28,322 nucleotides of DNA from Albimonas sp041685625 (GTDB lineage: Bacteria > Pseudomonadota > Alphaproteobacteria > Rhodobacterales > Rhodobacteraceae), in the NCBI GenBank assembly GCA_041685625.1, contig JAWLFJ010000044.1, positions 1 through 28,322 on the forward strand. The letters are read 5' to 3'. Shown piece by piece: positions 8,383-16,111 of this stretch. Position numbers and translations under genes: made by a program. Each line of letters opens with the position of its first letter. Position 1 is the first letter of the stretch. The notes below the pieces were generated by a model, which was given only the letters and a program-made list of their open reading frames with translations, was not told the origin of the DNA and did no database searches.

Positions 8383-9618
8383 ATGAACCAGGAACGAGCG
8401 CCCGCGTTACGCGGCTTCGACTCCTATGAACTGCGGCTCGGCGACGAGCTCCGCGGACAGCGCGCGACCTTGGGCAAGTCCCTTCTGGACGTGCAGCGCG
8501 ATCTGCGCATCAAGGCGAGCTACATCGACGCGATCGAGAACTGCGACGCCTCGGTGATCCCCAACCGCGGCTTCGTGCCGGGCTACGTCCGCGCCTATGC
8601 GCGGTATCTCGGCCTCGGCGCCGAGAGCGTCTACGCCCGATTCTGCGCTGAGAGCGGCTTCGTCGGCCAGACCTCCCACGCCGCGCAGCCGGGCGCGGCG
8701 CCGCGCGGCGGCTTCCGCCTCGGGGGCGGAGCGGGGCTCGGCGGCGGGGCCGGCGCGGCGGGCCGGGATCCCGCGCTCTCCCGCTCGCATTTCGCCGCGC
8801 CGATCGGACGCGCGCGGCGCGTCGGCCTCGGCGTCTCGCTCTCCGACCTCGCCTCGGTCGCCGTGCTCGCGGCGCTGATCGGCGGCCTCGGCTGGGGCGC
8901 CTGGCTGGTGGTCGAGGAGGTGCAGCGCGTCGAGTTCGCGCCAGGCAACGAGGCGCCGGAGACGGCCTCGGGCGGCCCCGGCGGACTGCCGGGCCTTCAG
9001 CTCCAGGCCGCGCCGGCGCCCTGGCTCTCCAGCGGACCGGAACGCGAGGCGGCGCTGGCCGAACTCTACGCCCCGCGCGAGGCCGCGGAGCCGCCGGTCG
9101 TGCAGCTGCGCGACGGCCCGATCGGGGCGATCGACCCCGCCCGCAGCGGATTCTACGCCGAGCGCGCGACGCCGGCGACGGCCGTCGCGACGGCGCCGCC
9201 GGCGCCCGTCGGCCCGCAGCCCGTGGCAGACCTCTCGGACGCGGTGATCCCTGCCGCGGTCGCGGCGCCGTCCGACCCGGAGCCGGCGGTGCGCGGCGTC
9301 TGGCTGGAGGCGACGGCGCCCTGCTGGGTTCAGGTCAAGGACGCCTCGGGCGCGGTGATCTTCGAGCGGATCATGGACGCCGGCGACCGTTGGTCCGCCC
9401 CCGACCGCGGCGCCGGCCTGAGCCTCCGCGCCGGCAACGCCGGCGGTCTCGTGGTGGAGATCGACGGGCGCGATCACGGGCCGCTCGGCCGTTCCGGCGA
9501 GGTCGTCAGGAACGTCCCCCTCGCCGCCGAGCGCGTCGCCGCCGACTGGCCAGAGGCCCCGCGACCGCCGGGCGGCCCTCGGCCGGCGCGCGCGGAGGCG
9601 AAGCTCGAACTCGAATGA
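8383..9618 (+). CDS. rodZ: RodZ-family helix-turn-helix membrane protein
   Basis: This 411-residue protein has a cytoplasmic Cro/C1-type helix-turn-helix (about 19-85; LDVQRDLRIKASYIDAIEN, then PGYVRAYARYLGL). A Gly/Ala-rich linker follows, then one transmembrane helix (about 154-177), a Pro/Ala-rich periplasmic stretch, and a C-terminal DUF4115 domain (about 304-382, beginning VWLEATAPCWVQVKD). This is the architecture of RodZ, which links MreB to the elongasome in rod-shaped cells. The next gene is ispG, and rodZ also lies directly upstream of ispG in E. coli, which supports the call. The ATG at 8383 follows GGGCAGG; upstream in-frame starts would add a Ser/Ala-rich extension without family support. 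TACAAT at 8245-8250 could be a -10 box, but no convincing -35 precedes it. Confidence 0.85.
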   Translation: MNQERAPALRGFDSYELRLGDELRGQRATLGKSLLDVQRDLRIKASYIDAIENCDASVIPNRGFVPGYVRAYARYLGLGAESVYARFCAESGFVGQTSHAAQPGAAPRGGFRLGGGAGLGGGAGAAGRDPALSRSHFAAPIGRARRVGLGVSLSDLASVAVLAALIGGLGWGAWLVVEEVQRVEFAPGNEAPETASGGPGGLPGLQLQAAPAPWLSSGPEREAALAELYAPREAAEPPVVQLRDGPIGAIDPARSGFYAERATPATAVATAPPAPVGPQPVADLSDAVIPAAVAAPSDPEPAVRGVWLEATAPCWVQVKDASGAVIFERIMDAGDRWSAPDRGAGLSLRAGNAGGLVVEIDGRDHGPLGRSGEVVRNVPLAAERVAADWPEAPRPPGGPRPARAEAKLELE

Positions 9619-9962
9619 AGCGTCGGATCGACGGCGCCGACCGGCGTCCCGGGTTCCTCGGGTTCCGGCCCGCGCGCCGGGGCCGCGCCGTCCGCCGCGT
9701 CGGGCGTCGCCGATCGGACGACGCCTCCGTCCGAGCCGCCCCGCCGGGCGCCTCGGGCCTCGGTGCGACGACCTTGCGGCGGCGCTACCCGGATCACGCG
9801 CGCGCGAGCGCGGCGCCGCGTCCTCTGGCGGGACGCGGCCTCGACGCTTTCATGCCGTCTCGGCGGGTCGCGCCGGGTTTCGCGGCCGGCCCTCACATGG
9901 TGTAAGGTCCGCGAGACACCGCGGCGGCCCCGGCCGCGCCACGACGACGGAGGAGACCGGTC
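9619..9962 (+). other. 344-bp spacer between rodZ and ispG
   Basis: No credible gene lies here. A hairpin at 9815-9839 has a 9-bp perfect stem (GCCGCGTCC / GGACGCGGC) and a 7-nt loop. It lacks a T-run and sits about 200 bases past the rodZ stop, so it is at best a weak terminator or processing site. A weak promoter-like pair, TTTCGC-N17-TGTAAG with the -10 around 9901-9906, precedes ispG. A strong purine-rich ribosome-binding site (GGAGGAG) lies just before the ispG ATG. Confidence 0.4.
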
Positions 9963-11153
9963 ATGAGCAGCGTGCGACCCTGGCGCGACATCCATCGGCG
10001 CGAGAGCCGCAAGATCCGCGTCGGCTCGGTCGAGGTCGGCGGCGACGCGCCGATCTCGGTCCAGACCATGACCAACACGCTGACCCCGGACACCCGCGCC
10101 ACCATCGCCCAGGTGCGCGCCTGCGCCGAGGCGGGCGCCGACATCGTCCGCGTCTCCTGCCCGGACGAGGAGTCGACCCGCGCCCTCAAGGCGATCTGCG
10201 CCGCCTCGCCGGTCCCCATCGTCGCCGACATCCACTTCCACTATCGCCGCGCGATCGAGGCGGCGGAGGCGGGCGCGGCGTGCCTGCGCATCAATCCGGG
10301 CAACATCGGCTCCAAGGACCGCATCCGCGAGGTCGTGCAGGCGGCCAAGGACCACGGCTGCTCGATCCGCATCGGCGTCAACGCCGGCAGCCTCGAGCGG
10401 GACCTCTTGGAGAAGTACGGAGAGCCCTGCCCCGAGGCGATGGTCGAGTCGGGGATGCGCCACATCGGCATCCTCGAGGACTTCGACTTCCGCGAGTACA
10501 AGATCAGCGCCAAGGCCTCCGACGTGTTCCTGGCGAGCGCGGCCTACATGGGCCTCGCCGAAGCCACCGACGCGCCGATCCATCTCGGCATCACCGAGGC
10601 GGGCGGCCTCGTCTCCGGCACGGTCAAGAGCGCGATCGGCCTCGGCAACCTGCTGTGGATGGGCATCGGCGACACCGTCCGCGTCAGCCTCTCGGCCGAT
10701 CCGGTCGAGGAGGTGAAGATCGGCTTCGAGATCCTCAAGTCGCTGAACCTGCGCCACAAGGGCGTGACGATCATCTCCTGCCCCTCCTGCGCGCGGCAGG
10801 GCTTCGACGTCATCAAGACGGTCGCGGTGCTGGAGGAACGGCTCGCCCATGTCGCGACGCCGATGACCCTCAGCATCATCGGCTGCGTGGTGAACGGGCC
10901 GGGCGAGGCGCGCGAGACCGACATCGGCTTCACCGGCGGCGGCGCGGGCTCGGGCATGGTCTACCTCTCGGGCGTCGCAGATCACAAGATCGACAACCCG
11001 AACATGATCGAGCACATCGTCGAGCTGGTCGAGAAGCGCGCCGAGGAGATCGAGGCCGAACGCGCCGCGGCCGAGGCCGCCGCCCCCGGAAACCGCGCCT
11101 CCGGCAGGTCCGATGAAAACCGCGCCTCCGGCGCGGCCACGGCCGCGGAATGA
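9963..11153 (+). CDS. ispG: 4-hydroxy-3-methylbut-2-en-1-yl diphosphate synthase
   Basis: IspG (GcpE) catalyses the penultimate step of the MEP isoprenoid pathway, reductively converting MEcPP to HMBPP with a [4Fe-4S] cluster. The 396-residue protein has the TIM-barrel part (SVQTMTNTLTPD at 32-43; VADIHFHYRRAIEA at 87-100) and a C-terminal cluster domain. Cluster ligands are Cys273 and Cys276 (CPSC), Cys308 (GCVVNGPGE) and Glu315, each offset by three from E. coli. The ATG follows GGAGGAG. The C-terminus after about 360 is an Ala/Glu-rich extension containing NRASG twice, from an internal DNA duplication. The stop overlaps the start of the DUF1499 gene (ATGA), so the two are translationally coupled. 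Confidence 0.96.
   Translation: MSSVRPWRDIHRRESRKIRVGSVEVGGDAPISVQTMTNTLTPDTRATIAQVRACAEAGADIVRVSCPDEESTRALKAICAASPVPIVADIHFHYRRAIEAAEAGAACLRINPGNIGSKDRIREVVQAAKDHGCSIRIGVNAGSLERDLLEKYGEPCPEAMVESGMRHIGILEDFDFREYKISAKASDVFLASAAYMGLAEATDAPIHLGITEAGGLVSGTVKSAIGLGNLLWMGIGDTVRVSLSADPVEEVKIGFEILKSLNLRHKGVTIISCPSCARQGFDVIKTVAVLEERLAHVATPMTLSIIGCVVNGPGEARETDIGFTGGGAGSGMVYLSGVADHKIDNPNMIEHIVELVEKRAEEIEAERAAAEAAAPGNRASGRSDENRASGAATAAE
11090..11132 (+). repeat. 16-bp direct repeat, 27 bp apart, in the ispG 3' end
   Basis: AAACCGCGCCTCCGGC occurs at 11090-11105 and again at 11117-11132. The 27-bp offset preserves the reading frame and duplicates the peptide NRASG in the non-catalytic tail of IspG. It looks like a small in-frame tandem duplication. 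Confidence 0.85.
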
Positions 11154-11647
11154 TGCGCGTGCTCGGCTGGATCCTGGGCGGCGTCGTCGTCCTTGCGGTG
11201 GTCGGCACGGCGGGTCTCGCCGTCTGGGCGCGCATCGCGCCGGAGACGCCCGCCGACTGGCACGTCGACCCCATGACGGTGGAGCGGCCCGCCTCGCCCA
11301 ACACCGCGCTGGTGGCGCCGGAGGGGGCGGAGTCGCGCACGGACCGCGCCGCCCCCGTGTTCGACGCGCCGCCCGAGCGGCTGATGCAGGCCGTCGCCGA
11401 GGTCGCCGAGAGCCGCCCGCGGACCGAGCTGATCGCCGGCTCGGTCGGGGATCGGCACGTCACCTGGCGCGTCCGCTCGGCGATCATGGGCTGGCCGGAC
11501 TACGTCACCGTCCGCGCCCTGCCCTCGGAGGAGGGCGGCGCCACCCTCGCGATCTATTCCCGCTCGCGCTTCGGGGAGAGCGACTTCGGTGTCAACGCCG
11601 CGCGCGTCTCAGCCTGGCTGGAGGCGGTCCAGGGACGGCTGCAGTGA
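11150..11647 (+). CDS. DUF1499 domain protein, membrane-anchored
   Basis: This 165-residue protein starts with an N-terminal membrane helix (about 3-27) followed by a DUF1499 domain (about 45-163). The family pattern is visible: PASPNTALVAPEG, then a region ending FGVNAARVSAWLEAVQGRL, which resembles the usual xDxGxNxxRVxxfl ending of DUF1499. The function of the family is unknown. The ATG at 11150 overlaps the ispG stop by four bases; a second ATG at 11153 would remove one residue. No recognised catalytic residues. Its last 39 bases overlap, in antisense, the end of the small secreted-protein gene on the other strand. Confidence 0.75.
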   Translation: MMRVLGWILGGVVVLAVVGTAGLAVWARIAPETPADWHVDPMTVERPASPNTALVAPEGAESRTDRAAPVFDAPPERLMQAVAEVAESRPRTELIAGSVGDRHVTWRVRSAIMGWPDYVTVRALPSEEGGATLAIYSRSRFGESDFGVNAARVSAWLEAVQGRLQ

Positions 11648-11911
11648 CGAGGACGGCCCCGGCGGTGGGCACCCCTCCTGCAGCGTCCGCCAGGTCGGGC
11701 TGTTGAGCGACATCTCGCAGCGCGCCAGCCGGTCCTCGGAGCCGATGCGCAGGCAGGCCGTCCGCCCCATCTCCACCCGCACGCCCCGGTTGGTGCAGTA
11801 GCAGTCGGGGTAGCGGTGGCCGTCCTTGGCGGGCGGCGGCGTCCAGTCCGGACTCTGCGCCGCGGCCGGGGCGGCGAAGACGATCAGGGCGAGAAGCGTC
11901 GTCCGTCTCAT
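11609..11911 (-). CDS. Small secreted Cys-rich protein of unknown function
   Basis: The 100-residue product has a clear Sec signal peptide (MRRTTLLALIVFAAPAAAQ, cleavage likely after Ala18). The short mature region has five cysteines (37, 39, 53, 65, 81), with DCYCTNRG (36-43), TACLRIG (51-57), ARCEMSLN (63-70) and W74 near the end. The orderly CxC...C...C...C spacing and the signal peptide argue for a real periplasmic protein rather than a shadow frame. The start ATG (11909-11911) has no Shine-Dalgarno, and a promoter-like sequence lies just upstream, so the mRNA may be leaderless. The Pro/Ser-rich C-terminal 18 residues overlap the DUF1499 coding sequence in antisense. I do not recognise a named family. 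Confidence 0.7.
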   Translation of the reverse strand: MRRTTLLALIVFAAPAAAQSPDWTPPPAKDGHRYPDCYCTNRGVRVEMGRTACLRIGSEDRLARCEMSLNSPTWRTLQEGCPPPGPSSSLQPSLDRLQPG

Positions 11912-11917
11912 CGGAAC

Positions 11918-11945
11918 ATGTTACACCCGGCGCATGGGGCATCAA
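11918..11945 (-). promoter_or_regulatory. Possible promoter of the small secreted-protein gene
   Basis: Read on the minus strand, TTGATG (11945-11940) is followed after 16 bases by TAACAT (11923-11918). Each hexamer matches the sigma-70 consensus at four positions. The -10 ends six bases before the ATG, so transcription would start at or beside the start codon, consistent with the absence of a ribosome-binding site. Confidence 0.4.
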
Positions 11946-11974
11946 AGCGCCGATCGACGCTGGGGGAGGCGAGC

Positions 11975-12982
11975 ATGCATGGCATCGGACGGGCGTTGAC
12001 GGGTCTTGCGGCGCTGGCGGCGGCGGGGGCGGCGGGCGCCGAGCCGGCGGAGACGCTGACGGTCACCGGCGCGGCGATCCTCGACGAGCGGATCGCGCCG
12101 CCGCCGGACGCGGCGCTCCGGATCGATCTGCACGAGGCCGAGGCGCGCGATCCCCACGACCCCGGCGCCGTGGTCGCCTCGGTCTCGGTCCCGCTCGAGC
12201 GCGGGCGCACGCCCTTCGCGCTGGAGGTTCCGCGCATGGCGCTGGTGTTCGGTTCCGACTACGCGCTCGCGCTCCGCTCGGAGGGCGGGCTCGTCGCCCA
12301 TGCCGACCCGGCACGCCTGCGCCCGGACGGCGACGCCACGGAGGCGGACGAGCTGGTCCTGCGCACCGGCCTGCCGCCGCTCGGCTTCGGCCCCGGGTTC
12401 CGCTGCGACGACGGGCTCGAGGCCCGCGTCGGGCGCGTCGCCGGCGCCGAGGTGCTGGAGATCGGGGGCACGCGCTTCGCCGCCGTGCGCGAGCGCACCG
12501 CCTCCGGCTTCAGGATGGCCGCGGCGGAGGCGCCCGACACGTATCTCTGGGAGAAGAGCGGCGAGGCCCTCGTCTCGCTCCATGGCGAGGAGCGCGGCGG
12601 TTGCCGGCTGATCGCGGCGGCGCCCGCGCCCCCCGGCGCCGCGGCGCTCGCGGGCGAATGGACGGTCGAGGACGTGGCCGGCCGCGGCGTGATCGACCGC
12701 TCCCGCCTCACCCTGGCCTTCGAGGCGGGGGGCGGCCTCTCCGGGCGCGGGGGCTGCAACGCCTATTCGACGCGCTATGCGGCCAACGGGGCCGCGGCGG
12801 CCGGCGCGCTGCACGTGGGTCCGGCCCTCGCCGTCGGCGCCAAGGCCTGCGCCGAAGCGCTGGAACGCCAGGAGCGGCGGTTCCTCGACCTGCTCCGCCA
12901 TGTCCGCGCCTACCGCCTCGACGGCGACCGGACGCTGATCCTGACGGCGGGCGACGGCGCGCGCCTGCTGGCCCGGCGCTGA
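11975..12982 (+). CDS. Secreted three-domain protein: YscW/YbaY-like, MliC-like, META
   Basis: The 335-residue protein has a signal peptide (1 to about 22, ending AGAAGA) without a lipobox cysteine. Residues 24-132 resemble the YscW/YbaY-type lipoprotein fold (LTVTGAAILDERIAPPPDAALRIDL in pieces, then a Pro-Leu-Glu strand). Residues 140-212 resemble MliC, the lysozyme-inhibitor fold: FRCDDG at 142-147, RTASGFRM at 174-181, LWEKSGEA at 191-198 and Cys210 pairing with Cys144. Residues 222-335 are a META/HslJ domain with LAGEWTV, the GRGGCNAYSTRY core (258-269) and Cys261/Cys292. Such modules are usually separate small envelope proteins, so this is a fusion. ATG 11975 follows GGGGGAGGCGAG. A periplasmic stress or lysozyme-resistance role is inference. 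META is certain; the other two domains are by pattern only. Confidence 0.75.
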   Translation: MHGIGRALTGLAALAAAGAAGAEPAETLTVTGAAILDERIAPPPDAALRIDLHEAEARDPHDPGAVVASVSVPLERGRTPFALEVPRMALVFGSDYALALRSEGGLVAHADPARLRPDGDATEADELVLRTGLPPLGFGPGFRCDDGLEARVGRVAGAEVLEIGGTRFAAVRERTASGFRMAAAEAPDTYLWEKSGEALVSLHGEERGGCRLIAAAPAPPGAAALAGEWTVEDVAGRGVIDRSRLTLAFEAGGGLSGRGGCNAYSTRYAANGAAAAGALHVGPALAVGAKACAEALERQERRFLDLLRHVRAYRLDGDRTLILTAGDGARLLARR

Positions 12983-13006
12983 GGGGTTGACGTTCGCGTC
13001 AGCCCC
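12983..13006 (+). terminator. UUCG-loop hairpin between META gene and prfA
   Basis: GGGGTTGACG (12983-12992) and CGTCAGCCCC (12997-13006) form a 10-bp stem with one G-U pair around a TTCG loop. It begins on the base after the META-protein stop and ends 15 bases before the prfA ATG. It lacks a T-run, so it may be a weak terminator, an RNA-processing barrier, or a control element next to the prfA ribosome-binding site (AAAGAGG). Confidence 0.45.
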
Positions 13007-13021
13007 CGGAAAGAGGACGGC

Positions 13022-14074
13022 ATGATCGCCCGCCAGACCGTCGAGAGGATTCTGCAGCGCCTCGACTACGTCGAGGCCGCGCTGGCCGAGGGCCGGGGCG
13101 ACCCGGTCGCGCTCGGCCGCGACCACGCCGAACTCGCGCCGGTGGCCGAGAGGGCGCGCGCCTGGCTCGCGACGGTCGACGGGCTGGCCGAGGCCGAGGA
13201 GATGCGCCGCGACCCGGAACTCAAGACGCTGGCCGAGGAGGAGCGCGCGGCGCTCGAAGCCCGCCTGCCCGAGGTCGAGCGCGATCTTCGCCTCGCCCTG
13301 ATCCCGAAGGACCGGGCCGACGCGCGCCCCGCCATCCTCGAGATCCGCGCCGGGACCGGCGGCGCCGAGGCGGCGCTCTTCGCCGCCGACCTGATGCGCA
13401 TGTACATGCGCTACGCCGAGCGCCGCAGCTGGCGCGTCGAGGTGCTGGACGAGAGCCCGGGCGAGGCCGGCGGGCTCAAGGAGGTGATCGCCGAGATCCG
13501 GGGCGAGGGCGTCTACGGCGCCCTCAAGCGCGAATCGGGCGTGCACCGGGTGCAGCGCGTGCCCGCCACCGAGAGCCAGGGCCGCATCCACACCTCCGCC
13601 GCCACCGTCGCCGTGCTGCCGGAGGCCGAGGCGGTGGAGGTGAGCATCGATCCGTCCGAGATCCGCGTCGACACGATGCGCGCCTCCGGCGCCGGGGGCC
13701 AGCACGTCAACACCACCGACAGCGCGGTGCGGATCACCCACGTGCCCACCGGAATCGTGGTCGTCGCCTCCGAAAAGAGCCAGCACCAGAACCGCGCCCG
13801 CGCCATGGAGGTGCTGCGCGCGCGCCTCTTCGACGCCGCGCGGCGCGAGGCCGAGAGCGCCCGCGCCGCCGACCGCCGCGGCCAGGTCGGCTCCGGCGAC
13901 CGCTCGGAGCGGATCCGGACCTACAACTTTCCGCAGGGCCGGGTGACCGACCACCGCATCGGCCTCACGCTGCATCGCCTGCCCGAGGTGATGGCAGGCG
14001 ATCTGCAGGAGATCGTGGACGCGCTGGCGACGGCCGAGCAGGCCGAGGCGCTGGCCGCGATGGACGAGGCATGA
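13022..14074 (+). CDS. prfA: Peptide chain release factor 1
   Basis: RF1 recognises UAA and UAG and triggers hydrolysis of the finished peptidyl-tRNA. The 350-residue length is typical. The codon-reading tripeptide is PAT (181-183) in HRVQRVPATESQGRIHTS, which marks RF1 rather than RF2. The catalytic GGQ is at 225-227 in RASGAGGQHVNTTDSAV. ATG 13022 is preceded by AGAGG. The last four bases overlap the start of prmC, whose product methylates the GGQ glutamine, so enzyme and substrate are translated as a coupled pair. The UAG inside the agmatinase-family gene of this window is a codon this factor would normally read as stop. Confidence 0.97.
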   Translation: MIARQTVERILQRLDYVEAALAEGRGDPVALGRDHAELAPVAERARAWLATVDGLAEAEEMRRDPELKTLAEEERAALEARLPEVERDLRLALIPKDRADARPAILEIRAGTGGAEAALFAADLMRMYMRYAERRSWRVEVLDESPGEAGGLKEVIAEIRGEGVYGALKRESGVHRVQRVPATESQGRIHTSAATVAVLPEAEAVEVSIDPSEIRVDTMRASGAGGQHVNTTDSAVRITHVPTGIVVVASEKSQHQNRARAMEVLRARLFDAARREAESARAADRRGQVGSGDRSERIRTYNFPQGRVTDHRIGLTLHRLPEVMAGDLQEIVDALATAEQAEALAAMDEA

Positions 14075-14952
14075 ACGCCGGCGGAGGCGGGGGCGGCGGC
14101 CGGGCCTGCAGCCGCGCGCGCCTGCTCGCCGAAGGCGTGGCGACGCTGACCGCCGCCGGGACGCCCGATCCGGCGCGCGAGGCGCGCCTGCTGCTGCGCT
14201 GGGCCGCCGGGCTCGACGCGGCCGCCCTCTCCGCGCGCCTCGAGGAGCCGCCCGGCGCTTCGGAGGCGGCCCGCTTCGCCGCCGGCCTCGCCGCCCGCGC
14301 CACGCGCCGTCCGATCAGCCAGATCACCGGGCTGCGCGAATTCTGGGGCCGCGCCTTCCGCGTCACCGCCGACGTGCTCGACCCCCGCCCGGAGACGGAG
14401 ACGCTGATCGCCGCCGCGCTCGAAGGACCGCCGGCGCGGCGGGTGCTCGATCTCGGCCTCGGCTCCGGCTGCCTCCTGCTCACGCTCCTCGCGGAATGGC
14501 CGGAGGCGACCGGCCTCGGCGTGGAGCGCAGCCCCGCCGCCCTCGCGGTGGCACGGGAGAACGCCGCGCGCCTCGGCCTCGCCGCCCGGGCGGAGCTGGT
14601 CGAGGGCGACTGGTTCGCCGGCGTGCGCGGGCGCTTCGACCTCGTGGTCTCCAACCCCCCCTACGTCACCGAAGCCGACTACGTCGCCCTTTCGCCCGAG
14701 GTGCGGGGCTGGGAGCCCGTCGCCGCGCTGATCCCGGCCGAGGACGCGGGCGACGGCCTCGCCGCCTATCGCGCCATCGCCGCGGGTCTTCCGGACGTCC
14801 TCGCGCCCGGCGGGCGCGTGCTGCTCGAGATCGGACCGCGCCAGGCCGGGCCGGTGGCGGCGCTGCTCGCGGCCGCCGGGTTGGCGCCGATCGCGGTGCA
14901 TCGCGACCTCGACGGCCGCGAAAGGGTCGTCGAAGGTCGATACGGCGCATGA
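14071..14952 (+). CDS. prmC: Release factor glutamine N5-methyltransferase
   Basis: PrmC (HemK) transfers a methyl group from S-adenosylmethionine to the glutamine of the GGQ motif in release factors. The 293-residue protein has an N-terminal helical domain with the family sequence RRPISQITGLREFWGR split around 79-94. The Rossmann-type domain follows, with SAM motif DLGLGSG (127-133) and the catalytic NPPY (195-198) in LVVSNPPYVTEADY. Its ATG overlaps the prfA stop (ATGA), the usual arrangement. A glycine run (about residues 4-10) at the N-terminus is low complexity and may be dispensable. Confidence 0.95.
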   Translation: MNAGGGGGGGRACSRARLLAEGVATLTAAGTPDPAREARLLLRWAAGLDAAALSARLEEPPGASEAARFAAGLAARATRRPISQITGLREFWGRAFRVTADVLDPRPETETLIAAALEGPPARRVLDLGLGSGCLLLTLLAEWPEATGLGVERSPAALAVARENAARLGLAARAELVEGDWFAGVRGRFDLVVSNPPYVTEADYVALSPEVRGWEPVAALIPAEDAGDGLAAYRAIAAGLPDVLAPGGRVLLEIGPRQAGPVAALLAAAGLAPIAVHRDLDGRERVVEGRYGA

Positions 14953-14957
14953 GCGGG

Positions 14958-14986
14958 TTGTGTCCGGCGCGGCGGCGCATTATCCT
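14958..14986 (+). promoter_or_regulatory. Possible promoter of the DUF4167 gene
   Basis: TTGTGT (14958-14963), a 17-base spacer and TATCCT (14981-14986) lie just after the prmC stop, in the only AT-richer patch of the 214-bp spacer. This would give a 5' untranslated region of roughly 170 nt. That leader contains a small palindrome, CATCGT-TCG-ACGATG, near 15065. Confidence 0.4.
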
Positions 14987-15166
14987 AACGGCATATCCAC
15001 CGGCGATGCTGCGAGGGGCTGCGCGAAGTCGCGCGAGCGTCGGGAGCGGTGGAACGTCAATCGCATCGTTCGACGATGATACGGGCGCGGCCCGCGCGAG
15101 GCGCGCCCCAGCTCACCGGAGCCGCGAGATGCGCGCGGCCGGGGCTCGAAACCGGACAGAAACGAC

Positions 15167-15814
15167 ATGAGATCTTCGCAGAAGTCTAACCGCAACCGGA
15201 GCAAGAACCGGCCCAAGAGCCTCGGCAACGTCGCGAACCGCGTGTTCGAGAGTGCCGGGCCGGAGGGCAAGGTCAGGGGCACGCCTCAGCAGATCATCGA
15301 CAAGTACGAGCAGCTGGCCCGTGATTCCCAGACTTCGGGCGACCGGGTCACCGCGGAGAACTTCCTTCAGCATGCCGAACATTACGCCCGCATGCTGAGC
15401 GCCGCGCAGGCCGAGCAGCAGGCCCAGCAGGAGCGTCAGGCCCAGCAGCAGTCGCAGCAGGAGGGCCGCAAGGAGCCGCAGCAGGGCGGCGGCGACGACA
15501 AGCCCCGGCGCGAGGACGAGCCCCGCGCCCGGCGCGAGGACGACGCGCGCGGCGAGACCGGCGGCGGCCAGGGCGGGCTCGAGACCATCGACACCGCCGA
15601 GGACGGCGACTCGCTGGTCGCCACGCCCGAGGCCGGCCGCGAGGGCGAAGGCGCCGACCAGCCTGCCGGCGAGGGCGGCGAAGGCGCCGCGAAGCCCGGT
15701 CGCAGCGCCCGCCGCCGCCGCAGCCGCACCCGTGATCGCCAGGACGGCGGCGAGGGCGAGAGCGACGGCGGATCCGACGTCCAGCCCACTGCCTCCGAGG
15801 CCGCGTCCGGCTGA
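15167..15814 (+). CDS. DUF4167 domain protein
   Basis: The 215-residue product starts with a basic stretch (SQKSNRNRSKNRPKS) and a DUF4167 domain at about 20-80. The domain is marked by NVANRVFESAGPEGKVRGT in pieces and QIIDKYEQLARDSQTSGDRV, then AENFLQHAEHYARML. This N-terminal block is highly conserved in alphaproteobacteria. The rest is low complexity: a Gln-rich segment (about 80-105) followed by alternating acidic and basic disordered sequence ending in an Arg-rich patch (about 180-190). The basic, disordered nature suggests nucleic-acid or ribosome contact, but no function is established. It stands alone between prmC and the lol genes. A perfect GC hairpin follows the stop. Confidence 0.85.
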   Translation: MRSSQKSNRNRSKNRPKSLGNVANRVFESAGPEGKVRGTPQQIIDKYEQLARDSQTSGDRVTAENFLQHAEHYARMLSAAQAEQQAQQERQAQQQSQQEGRKEPQQGGGDDKPRREDEPRARREDDARGETGGGQGGLETIDTAEDGDSLVATPEAGREGEGADQPAGEGGEGAAKPGRSARRRRSRTRDRQDGGEGESDGGSDVQPTASEAASG

Positions 15815-15820
15815 ACGCGG

Positions 15821-15840
15821 CCGGGCGCGCCCGCGCCCGG
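15821..15840 (+). terminator. GC hairpin after the DUF4167 gene
   Basis: CCGGGCGC and GCGCCCGG form a perfect 8-bp stem around GCCC, starting six bases after the stop codon. No T-run follows. It is a plausible transcript end or stability element. The remaining spacer to 16111 holds a second GC hairpin (15921-15938, GGGCGC / GCGCCC) and no gene. Confidence 0.45.
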
Positions 15841-16111
15841 CGATCGGAACCGAGGTCGCGGACGGGCGCGACGACCGGGGACCGCGGACGGCGAGGCAAA
15901 GCGGGCCCGCCGACCGCGGTGGGCGCCTCCGAGCGCCCGCGCGACGTCGACGAAACTCCCGGGACGGGCCGAAGGCGAACGGTCCCGATGACGGTCCCGC
16001 CGGGCGCCGGGTCACGCGCGATCCCTTCGCCGAGTATCGCGGGCGCGCGGTGAGCCGGGAAAGACCCGAAGCCTCACGGGGGCGTCGCCCCTGCCGCAGC
16101 GGCCCTGCCCG

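Noticed and set aside
9474..11015. A 513-codon minus-strand frame opposite ispG
   Set aside because: It is His/Asp/Arg-rich shadow sequence. ispG on the plus strand has all iron-sulfur ligands in the correct frame.
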